From: Gemmatimonadota bacterium
Lineage (GTDB): Bacteria; Latescibacterota; UBA2968
Assembly: GCA_002714465.1 (NCBI GenBank)
Contig: PAXL01000062.1
Location: forward strand, 11,024 to 56,863
Length of the DNA stretch: 45,840 bases
Reading direction: 5' to 3'
Each line of letters starts with the position of its first letter. The stretch's first letter is position 1. A program made the position numbers and the translations under genes. Shown piece after piece: positions 1 through 6,695 of this stretch. Under the pieces are notes generated by a model. The model was not told the DNA's origin and searched no databases. It saw nothing but the letters and a program-made list of their open reading frames with translations.

Positions 1-132
1 GTTGTGAATTTCCCGTTGAGTGGGCTGAGGATTGAGGGGTCACTGGGCGTTTCGTTGGTGATGGTAAATTCCGCAGATGCGGGAAGCGTTGGTGTTGAGC
101 TTTATAACGTTTCGGTCTCGTACCAGAGGTAA
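1..132 (+). CDS. Virion beta-rich protein, tandem paralogue family (3' end only)
   Basis: This is the C-terminal 43 residues of a gene that begins before the window and ends in TAA at 130-132. The tail ends in VSVSYQR, matching the C-termini of the next genes (VSITYQLG, LSVLYQ, VNLSYQV, LSIFYTGG). It is therefore probably another member of the same family of small beta-sandwich virion proteins. The next gene starts 2 nt after the stop, so they are co-transcribed. The specific role (decoration, head fibre or tail appendage) is inferred only from position. Confidence 0.6.
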   Translation, partial: VVNFPLSGLRIEGSLGVSLVMVNSADAGSVGVELYNVSVSYQR

Positions 133-134
133 GC

Positions 135-518
135 ATGAAGTCCGCTTACGTAAGTTGCGCTTATAAAAACATCCCCGCTGCTGACGCTACAAGCAAACAG
201 CTTCTTATCGACCTTTCTTCTTCTTCGTCGATCAGGCTCTTTAGCGTTCACTTTGTCCCTGCCGCCCATAGCTCCGCTGCCGCCACCTCCGCTTCTTCCG
301 GCGTGGAGATATACGGATCTGACCCCGATGGAGGCGATAGTCCCTTCTACGAGGAAAAGTTATTCAGTGGTTTCTATACTGGTTTTACCGGCTTTTGGAA
401 CTTGAATGGACCGAGGGTTGACCCGCACGGTGTTTTCTTCTCTGATGCTTCAGACATTTACGTTAAGGGCGTAGGGGTAGGTATTGCGTTTGTATCAATT
501 ACCTATCAGCTCGGGTGA
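135..518 (+). CDS. Small beta-rich virion protein, tandem paralogue 2
   Basis: A 127-residue protein rich in Ser, Gly and aromatic residues, with alternating hydrophobic stretches typical of a beta-sandwich. No signal peptide or membrane segment is visible. Its end, with a GVFFSDASDIYVKG block and a C-terminal VSITYQLG strand, follows the pattern of its neighbours: a Gly-hydrophobic-Phe strand, then Asp-hydrophobic-Tyr-Val, then a closing S-x-Tyr-Gln strand. The family is probably a phage surface protein such as a capsid decoration or fibre protein, inferred from its place ahead of the tail adaptor genes. No catalytic motif is seen. Confidence 0.6.
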   Translation: MKSAYVSCAYKNIPAADATSKQLLIDLSSSSSIRLFSVHFVPAAHSSAAATSASSGVEIYGSDPDGGDSPFYEEKLFSGFYTGFTGFWNLNGPRVDPHGVFFSDASDIYVKGVGVGIAFVSITYQLG

Positions 519-523
519 GATTG

Positions 524-913
524 ATGAGTGCAGAAGGATACATCCGGTCTTCGGTAATAGACTTAAACTTTCCGTCTAGCATCAGCATGGGAAGTCGTCT
601 GAATCTAAGCGTTTTTGACGCGAACTTCCCAAAGGCAATTTCTCTGTATGGCTTTAACGCTAGCTACACGCCTAGCGGCCCGACGACAGTCCAGGGCAGT
701 CAGACAAAGATTGAGTTTTTCGACGGGTCATCTTCGAGCGTTTTGCTTGCCTTTGACGTAACTCCCGGAGGGTTGCCGACACCCTCGGCTATTCATTGGA
801 TTATGCGAAATTCGTATTTGAGAATTTCTGAAGGATTGGAAATTTTAGTGTCTCATTCTGGTGGCGGAAGCGACACTGGCTCTTCCCTTTCCCTGAGCGT
901 TCTTTATCAATGA
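524..913 (+). CDS. Small beta-rich virion protein, tandem paralogue 3
   Basis: A 129-residue protein beginning MSAEGYIRSS. An upstream in-frame GTG at 515 would add three residues and overlap the previous stop; the ATG at 524 is preferred, though neither has a strong ribosome site. The C-terminus SLSLSVLYQ matches the closing strand of its neighbours, while the middle is strongly diverged. Like the others it is Ser/Gly/Thr-rich, lacks Cys and looks all-beta. It is part of a run of at least five tandem, translationally coupled copies. Virion surface function is inferred, not shown. Confidence 0.55.
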   Translation: MSAEGYIRSSVIDLNFPSSISMGSRLNLSVFDANFPKAISLYGFNASYTPSGPTTVQGSQTKIEFFDGSSSSVLLAFDVTPGGLPTPSAIHWIMRNSYLRISEGLEILVSHSGGGSDTGSSLSLSVLYQ

Positions 914-1338
914 AAAAAATCTTTTCGTCATATGGAACGACATACGTCCGAAACACGAACACGACGGCTTCGGACCCGGGTTGGGTGTCAATAGCTCCTT
1001 CGGGGACACGAATTCGTTTGTGTTCTTTTTATTTGGCCGCCGGGATTACTCCCTTTATTTTCGGAACTGCGTGGAACTCGATGGATCCTGATGTTCTTCC
1101 CACTGTTCAGTTCGGCAACCACGACGGAAGCGTTGTTTACTTGCGGCACATGGCCTCAATAAATGTAGAGCTTGTAAATCTCGGGTCCATTGATTTTTCA
1201 ACGACGTTTGAAGTTCCCGTTGAGATTCCGGGCCAGGGGTTGCTGCTTGAAGACGGGCTGGCTTTTAGGTTTCAAAGCAATAGTCCGTTCGGGGCTAACT
1301 ACGGGCATTACTCCGTGAATTTGAGTTATCAGGTGTGA
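910..1338 (+). CDS. Small beta-rich virion protein, tandem paralogue 4
   Basis: A 142-residue protein whose ATG overlaps the previous gene's TGA (ATGA, 910-913), implying translational coupling. It ends in YSVNLSYQV, the same closing strand as the other members, preceded by a LLLEDGLAFRF block that corresponds to the F-x-DGLYI block of the next gene. Aromatic and Gly/Ser-rich, without membrane or enzymatic motifs. Probably a structural surface protein that has diverged after tandem duplication. Confidence 0.55.
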   Translation: MKKIFSSYGTTYVRNTNTTASDPGWVSIAPSGTRIRLCSFYLAAGITPFIFGTAWNSMDPDVLPTVQFGNHDGSVVYLRHMASINVELVNLGSIDFSTTFEVPVEIPGQGLLLEDGLAFRFQSNSPFGANYGHYSVNLSYQV

Positions 1339-1339
1339 A

Positions 1340-1738
1340 ATGGACTTAAAGGAATCTTGTAAGGTTTATCACACCGATTCTCCGGGCACTCTTCCTGCTG
1401 CGCCCTCCGCGCCAACTCTGGTTGTAGAAGGGCGCGTTTCGGTTCACTCGGCTGTCGCGTCTTGCTACCGAACTGGTACCGCGGCCCAAGAGGATGCCCA
1501 GCCATATATTCTATGTGGCTCGTCTGACGCAACCGACATTCTTTACCAGTTTGTCCCTATCACAAGTTTCGTAAATGCTTGCGGTGGGACGCGTTCTTTC
1601 GAGATGGGAGGCAACGGGATTCTTTTTCCTGACGGCCTCTATATCGGAAGAAGCCAGTTCGCTGGAGACGGCGTGACGGCTCCATTGAATACCTGCATTA
1701 CTCTTTCGATTTTTTACACCGGGGGCAAGAACGCTTAA
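1340..1738 (+). CDS. Small beta-rich virion protein, tandem paralogue 5
   Basis: A 132-residue protein starting 1 nt after the previous TGA. It carries the family block ILFPDGLYIG followed by the C-terminal strand ITLSIFYTGG. Unlike its neighbours it has several Cys residues (near residues 7, 42, 58, 80 and 118), which would be unusual for an external protein unless they form disulfides or bind metal. It is the last member of the tandem set; its TAA overlaps the ATG of the membrane/coiled-coil gene at 1738. Confidence 0.55.
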   Translation: MDLKESCKVYHTDSPGTLPAAPSAPTLVVEGRVSVHSAVASCYRTGTAAQEDAQPYILCGSSDATDILYQFVPITSFVNACGGTRSFEMGGNGILFPDGLYIGRSQFAGDGVTAPLNTCITLSIFYTGGKNA

Positions 1739-2022
1739 TGCCTACTCTTAGCCCCACTACTTTTTGGGCCTCCCTTGGCATCGTAGCTACCGCCATCGGG
1801 GGCCTTTTTACTATGCAGACGAGTCATGCGAACGACAACGGTCACGAGAGCCTTGCGGGTCGCGAAGACCTTTCTCGCGCGGAGATCAAGCTGGAGAGGG
1901 TCGCTACGGAAGTGAATCATCACACGCGGCTCCTCGACGACATGCGAGTTGAGATCAAGGAAATCTCCCGGCGACAGGCTGATTCGAGCCAAGAGATTCT
2001 GGAGGCAATCCGTGGCCGTTGA
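1738..2022 (+). CDS. Small membrane-anchored coiled-coil protein
   Basis: A 94-residue protein with one N-terminal hydrophobic segment (about residues 8-26, FWASLGIVATAIGGLFTM). The rest is charged and helical with heptad-like spacing (about 45-90). This one-TM plus coiled-coil layout resembles inner-membrane spanins or small holin-like proteins, but a convincing spanin pair sits at 26305-26692, so this gene may do something else, for example virion-associated membrane interaction. Its start overlaps the upstream TAA (TAATG) and its end overlaps the GTG start of the adaptor gene. Confidence 0.5.
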   Translation: MPTLSPTTFWASLGIVATAIGGLFTMQTSHANDNGHESLAGREDLSRAEIKLERVATEVNHHTRLLDDMRVEIKEISRRQADSSQEILEAIRGR

Positions 2023-2767
2023 CACTACATCGACATTCATTCCGGATATTGCTGAAATCGTTGAAGAGGCTTACGAGCGGGCCGGTCTAGAGCTTCGCTC
2101 TGGTTACGACATGCGGACTGCCAGAAGGAGTCTGAACTTTCTTCTGCTTGAATGGCAGAACAAGGGATTGAACCTTTGGACTGTCGAGGAGGCATCTTCG
2201 GCAGACGCGGACGCGCCTGCCCCGATTAATCTCGAAAAGGGCAAGGCGACCTACAACATTGCCGACGACACGATCGGGCTGCTGGATGTAATCATCCGGA
2301 CGAACTGGGGCAACGCGACTACCCAGAATGATTTCCTGATGAGCCGCATCTCTGAGCCGACGTACGCCACGATTCCGAACAAGCTCAATCAGGGGCAGCC
2401 CCTTCAGTACTACTTCAATCGCAAGCAGATTCAGGCTTACAACAGCGCGACCCCGACCACGCAGTACTCTACGATCACGGTCTGGCCGGTCCCTGATCAG
2501 GACTCGAAGTACCGGATCTACTACTGGCGGGTTGCCCGCATCCCCTCCATCGGCAATACGGCTTCCAACACGACGGCCGTCCCCGATCGGTTCCTCCCGG
2601 CGATGGTGGCTGGTCTGGCTTACCAGATTGCCACGAAGCGCCCCGAGGCGGCGCAGCGGATCCCGATGCTCAAGCAGCAGTACGATGAGATCTTCAGGGA
2701 GGCTGCCGAGGAAGATCGAGTCAAGACTTCAGCCCGGTTCGTTCCGGGGGTTTCGTACTACTCGTAA
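2012..2767 (+). CDS. Head-tail adaptor / tail accessory protein
   Basis: A 251-residue protein. GTG at 2012 is chosen because GGAGG (2001-2005) sits 6 nt upstream and because family members start with a short lead into a FxPxIxEIxEEAYERAG motif, seen here as FIPDIAEIVEEAYERAG. The downstream block with conserved Leu and Trp (TARRSLNFLLLEWQNKGLNLW) is also typical of short-tail adaptor rings of the P22 gp4 / T7 gp11 type found in many environmental podoviruses. It should form a ring between portal and nozzle. A longer start at ATG 1949 lies inside the previous gene and is unlikely. Confidence 0.7.
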   Translation: MAVDTTSTFIPDIAEIVEEAYERAGLELRSGYDMRTARRSLNFLLLEWQNKGLNLWTVEEASSADADAPAPINLEKGKATYNIADDTIGLLDVIIRTNWGNATTQNDFLMSRISEPTYATIPNKLNQGQPLQYYFNRKQIQAYNSATPTTQYSTITVWPVPDQDSKYRIYYWRVARIPSIGNTASNTTAVPDRFLPAMVAGLAYQIATKRPEAAQRIPMLKQQYDEIFREAAEEDRVKTSARFVPGVSYYS

Positions 2768-3975
2768 TGGGAGGACCCTTCGCCGCAGGCAAAAAGGCAA
2801 TTGGGTATTGCGACCGCTGCGGGTTTCAGTACCTGCTTAGTGAGTTGCGATCTGAGGTGATCAACCTCGAAGAGACGGACATCAAGGCGTGCCCGGAATG
2901 CTGGGATCCCGATAACCCCCAGACGCAGCTTGGCCGGTACTACTTTACGGATCCGCAAGCACTTCGGAACCCGAGACCGACAGGCGGTACGGCGGGACGA
3001 GATCTTCCTGCGGCTATACGATGGGACTTTTCGACTGGCACCGCTCTCACTAGTCCGACTCGCATTGATGGATGGTGGTCTTCGAGCGGCATTATTACGT
3101 GGAACTCTTCTTCTGAAACCCTGAATCTTGTTTCAGATGGAGACTCAGGGAGTCCCGGTGATCCTTGGCTGAACCAAGGCTACAACGGAGCTGGTGGTAC
3201 GGGCTATGCAGCCAATACCCCCCTTTCAATAGACGCATCCCTCTACAAGTATGTGGTTAGCGTTTTTAAAGTGAACCGCTTCACGGATGTCGAGCGGGAC
3301 GATAGGTACGAGTACGACTTTCAAGGCGATCTTTTTTGGAGCAAGGATACGACGACGATCGGAAGAGTTGCGATTGAATATATTAGTATTGATCGCTTCG
3401 GCAATGGGTCTTTTTCAGTGACAGCGGATACAGGCCCTTCGGTGGGAGACAGAGTTCAGCTAAATGGACTTTCTGGTTCTTACCCTAAGTTCGGCGGTGG
3501 GACTTACGATCTTTCAGATTTGAATGGTCTTCCCCCTGAGAGCGTGGATGGCTCGCGAGAAAACTGGACGGTGACTGAGGCCAGCTCTACGAGTTTCACA
3601 ATTTCTGGTTTGGAGATAGCTGGCGTAACTTTAGATGGGGCTGGGGTGAGCCAGCTTCTTTCCGGGTCTCCCACTGTCGGTCCTAGCTATCCTTGGACTA
3701 CGGGGGCAAAAGAGTTTCATTCCGCAGATACGTCACCGTATATCCCAAATTATCAAGCCTCCGACGGGTTTCAAACTGTCAATCGGGACATGGCCGGTTG
3801 GTTCAAAGTGGTTTGGGATATGACCAATAATCCTCAGTGGTCGGGAACTATTACCGGACTTCGGCTTGATTATTTTGATTCCCGCAACGAACAAGGCACT
3901 GGTCCAGACTACGACGCTGGCGATATTGACATTGACTACATTGAAGTAGTTGCATTCCATAACCCGAATATCTAG
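2767..3975 (+). CDS. Virion protein with N-terminal zinc ribbon and beta-rich C-terminus
   Basis: A 402-residue protein. The first 50 residues contain two Cys pairs (CDRC at 15-18 and CPEC near 42-45) separated by about 24 residues, a classical zinc ribbon, followed by the motif WDPDNPQTQLGRYYFTDPQALR that recurs in adaptor-region proteins of environmental podoviruses. The remainder is beta-rich and Gly/Ser/Thr-rich. Residues near 220-290 (DRVQLNGLSG ... WTVTEASSTSFTISG) resemble a small domain also seen in the nozzle protein at 6696. Start overlaps the adaptor stop (TAATG). Structural role inferred from neighbours. Confidence 0.6.
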   Translation: MGGPFAAGKKAIGYCDRCGFQYLLSELRSEVINLEETDIKACPECWDPDNPQTQLGRYYFTDPQALRNPRPTGGTAGRDLPAAIRWDFSTGTALTSPTRIDGWWSSSGIITWNSSSETLNLVSDGDSGSPGDPWLNQGYNGAGGTGYAANTPLSIDASLYKYVVSVFKVNRFTDVERDDRYEYDFQGDLFWSKDTTTIGRVAIEYISIDRFGNGSFSVTADTGPSVGDRVQLNGLSGSYPKFGGGTYDLSDLNGLPPESVDGSRENWTVTEASSTSFTISGLEIAGVTLDGAGVSQLLSGSPTVGPSYPWTTGAKEFHSADTSPYIPNYQASDGFQTVNRDMAGWFKVVWDMTNNPQWSGTITGLRLDYFDSRNEQGTGPDYDAGDIDIDYIEVVAFHNPNI

Positions 3976-3984
3976 GAGGATAAA

Positions 3985-4215
3985 ATGGGTAAAGTTGGAG
4001 ACGAAATGTTTTACGGTTCCCCGGATGACCCCCAGCGGCTGAAGGACGCTTCCGCCTCGAAGGCGATGCCTATCGAGCAGTCGTACACAATCCTTCCCGG
4101 CGGCATCCTTAATCGGTCCTCTGGGCCGGACTACAAGACGACCGTCGAGTACGCTCGTGGTGGTGGCGCGGCGCGAAAGGACGCAACCCGATTCTACAAG
4201 GTCGAGCCTGAGTAA
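3985..4215 (+). CDS. Small hypothetical virion-region protein
   Basis: A 76-residue soluble protein with a strong ribosome site (AGGAGG, about 3975-3980). It has no Cys, no membrane segment and no recognised motif; it is rich in Asp, Lys, Gly and Ala, including a GGGAARKDATRFYKV C-terminus. Its stop overlaps the start of the next adaptor-like gene, placing it in the tail-assembly operon. Function unknown. Confidence 0.55.
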   Translation: MGKVGDEMFYGSPDDPQRLKDASASKAMPIEQSYTILPGGILNRSSGPDYKTTVEYARGGGAARKDATRFYKVEPE

Positions 4216-4958
4216 TGAACTACGGCGAGCTGAAGACAGCGATTCAGGATTATTGCCAGAGTTCGGAAACGACCTTTGTCAGCAATCTGAACAACTTCAT
4301 AATCGCGTCTGAAGATCGCGTGTTCGCGGCAATCGACATGCCTTCTCGCTGGGAGGATGACGATAACGTTACCCTCGTGGCAGGGACGGCAGAGTACGTC
4401 CTTGGCGACTCGGGGACGGACTCCGGCATTATCGACGTTCTTTCTATACGGGTAGCCGAGAGCGCATCGGCGACTCCTCAGGCTGGCGGCGTAGAGTACG
4501 GTCCCGTGCGGTATCTCCTTCAGAAGGATTACGACTTCCTTCTGGAGGCGTACCCGGGTACGTCCACTGACAAGGATCAGGGTATTCCTTCGTACTACGC
4601 GATTTCCCAGTCAGGCACCTACTCCGGCAACGCGACCCTTACGATTCGGCTGGGTCCGATTCCTGATGCGGTTTACCCGACCACGGTCACGTACTACGGA
4701 AAGACTGTTGCCCAGTCGATTACCGGGCAAGGCTCTGATGCTGGTACGACTTGGCTTTCTACGACTTTTCCCGATGTACTTCTCTACGGTTCCCTCGTTC
4801 AGGCATACACGTACCTGAAGGGAGAGCCTGACATGATCCAGCTTTACGAAAAGCAGTTCATGGATGGCCTGACTCTCCTCAAGAACGTAGTAGAGAAGCG
4901 CATGGATAATGATGCTTATCGGCCCTCCGTTGCGCCGACGAGTCCTAGAGGCAACTGA
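4215..4958 (+). CDS. SU10-type phage adaptor-like protein
   Basis: A 247-residue protein beginning MNYGELKTAIQDYCQ, with a helical N-terminus (NNFIIASEDRVFAAIDMPSRWEDD), a beta core and a helical C-terminus that includes LLYGSLVQAYTYLKGEPDMIQLYEKQF. This LLxGxLxxAYxYLKGExDMxxxYxxxF pattern is a hallmark of a second adaptor family in short-tailed phages related to SU10. It probably forms part of the neck with the 2012 adaptor. Start overlaps the upstream TAA; stop overlaps the ATG of the fibre gene. Family assignment is by recall. Confidence 0.65.
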   Translation: MNYGELKTAIQDYCQSSETTFVSNLNNFIIASEDRVFAAIDMPSRWEDDDNVTLVAGTAEYVLGDSGTDSGIIDVLSIRVAESASATPQAGGVEYGPVRYLLQKDYDFLLEAYPGTSTDKDQGIPSYYAISQSGTYSGNATLTIRLGPIPDAVYPTTVTYYGKTVAQSITGQGSDAGTTWLSTTFPDVLLYGSLVQAYTYLKGEPDMIQLYEKQFMDGLTLLKNVVEKRMDNDAYRPSVAPTSPRGN

Positions 4959-6694
4959 TGGCAACGACATTTTCCCGTGGTTACAAGATCAAGCTCATCG
5001 GTACTGGCCTTGAGGCGGGTACGTGGGGATCATCCACGAACGAAAACCTGAAGCGAATCGATCAGTATTTTAGTGGGTACAAGACCTTTGATCCGTCTAG
5101 TGCAGTTTCGCCTTCAGGGTGGAACCCAGGGACCAACACTCTGACATGGTGTCTTGGCGACACGACGGATGCTTGGGAATCCGGCTCCGAAGCGAGAAAT
5201 CGTTTCGTTGATTTCACTACGGTGACTGGCGACATCACTGTAAATATTCGCGGGTCTAGCAATTCCGAGACCAACGTCGAGCGCGTCTACTGGGTCCGCA
5301 ACAGTATTGCCGGGGACGGCAAGATCACATTTAACTCTGGGTCTACTGGCGATTTTGATCTCCAGAACGGTGCGACCGCTCTTATTTACTGTAGTGAGGC
5401 AGGCGCAGTGGGGAATATTCTCGGTTCCCTACAGGCGGCGGGGCTGGATTTCCGCACGGCAGCGTCTGTCGTCAAGCTGATAACGACCAACGGTAATGCG
5501 TTGTCTTTTGAGGACCCTGCAACTTCGTACAAGTATCTTCATTTCGACACCAACACAGCGACTTCGACTAATTCGGAACACGTCGCATTGGGTTCGACCA
5601 ATGTCGATACGCGGATTGAATCAGACAAGGTAGATCTTAGGAGTAGTACCAAATCCGTCTATTTGCTGGATAACGAAGCCGCGTCCTTGGATGTTGTAGA
5701 GAGTTACACAACGCCTTCTAGTTACTTGAAGTTTGTAACTACCAATGGCTCGGAAGCAGTGGCTGTTGGGAAGACCCTTGACATCGATACCGCAAAGGTG
5801 GACGTGTCTACGCAGGCGACGGATCTGCTGATAAAGGATAACGACGCGGCGGCTCTGGAGATCTACGAGGTAGATGGAAGCGGGGCTGCCGATGTCAAAA
5901 TGTTGACGTTCGACAGCACGACTGGTTCGGAGAAGATTGCGATTCCAGTCGAGTTGGAGCTGACCGGCGAGCTTGATGTAGACGGTGCTGCCGACTTCTC
6001 CAGTTCGCTCACGGCGACCGGGGCGACAATCATTTATGACCTATCGGTAGGCGACGGGAGTGCCACCGGGGTCATCAAGGTAAACGGGAATTACGACCTC
6101 CAGCTAGAAACCGGCAGTTCCCCGGGAAGTAATATCCTCATCCAAGATGGTTCTAACGGGAACGTAACAATTGCTCCCGATGGAACGGGCGCTCTTCTTC
6201 TTACCGGGGATTCCTACCTGAACTTCAGTTCTACTGCCGGGACTGGTGGTTATGGTCTCTTCTCGAACAGCAGTGTCTTGGAGGTGTCAAACACCGCCGC
6301 CGACGGCTGGGGCCAGCCTTATCATACGGGTATGGTCACTGGTCAGGGCGCGTATTTTGAAAACACCGACGCTTCTATCACGAACTCAACCGCGGCCTAT
6401 TCGTACAACCATCTTTTTTCTGCGATTCCGAGTATCGCCCAGTACTACCTACAGAATAATTCCGGAGGTACGATAGCGGGTTACGCAGATTCAGACATGA
6501 TTGGTCTCTCTAGTTTTGTTGATACTAACGACGGGCAGCGGACCTCCGTTACGACATGGGTAACTAGTTCTGCCATTGGGGTTTCAATTCGGTACAACTC
6601 CGGCATCCCTTTCAGGGTTATGAACAAAACAGACGGTACTGCTACTGACATCGACCTCGCAGATTGGGATCTTGTCGTAAGGGCTTGGAAGTAA
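4958..6694 (+). CDS. Tail fibre / appendage protein
   Basis: A 578-residue protein. The N-terminal 35 residues (YKIKLIGTGLEAGTWGSSTNENLKRIDQY) match the particle-binding end of many environmental phage fibres that begin with a G-T-x-x-G-x-WG-x-x-x-N-x-N motif. The middle is a long repetitive beta region with strands such as GELDVDGAADFSSSLTATG and VIKVNGNYDLQLETGSS, consistent with a trimeric beta-helix. The C-terminus (about 500-578) is a compact Trp/Tyr-containing domain likely to contact the receptor. It lies between adaptor and nozzle genes. Host-range determinant is an inference. Confidence 0.65.
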   Translation: MATTFSRGYKIKLIGTGLEAGTWGSSTNENLKRIDQYFSGYKTFDPSSAVSPSGWNPGTNTLTWCLGDTTDAWESGSEARNRFVDFTTVTGDITVNIRGSSNSETNVERVYWVRNSIAGDGKITFNSGSTGDFDLQNGATALIYCSEAGAVGNILGSLQAAGLDFRTAASVVKLITTNGNALSFEDPATSYKYLHFDTNTATSTNSEHVALGSTNVDTRIESDKVDLRSSTKSVYLLDNEAASLDVVESYTTPSSYLKFVTTNGSEAVAVGKTLDIDTAKVDVSTQATDLLIKDNDAAALEIYEVDGSGAADVKMLTFDSTTGSEKIAIPVELELTGELDVDGAADFSSSLTATGATIIYDLSVGDGSATGVIKVNGNYDLQLETGSSPGSNILIQDGSNGNVTIAPDGTGALLLTGDSYLNFSSTAGTGGYGLFSNSSVLEVSNTAADGWGQPYHTGMVTGQGAYFENTDASITNSTAAYSYNHLFSAIPSIAQYYLQNNSGGTIAGYADSDMIGLSSFVDTNDGQRTSVTTWVTSSAIGVSIRYNSGIPFRVMNKTDGTATDIDLADWDLVVRAWK

Positions 6695-6695
6695 A

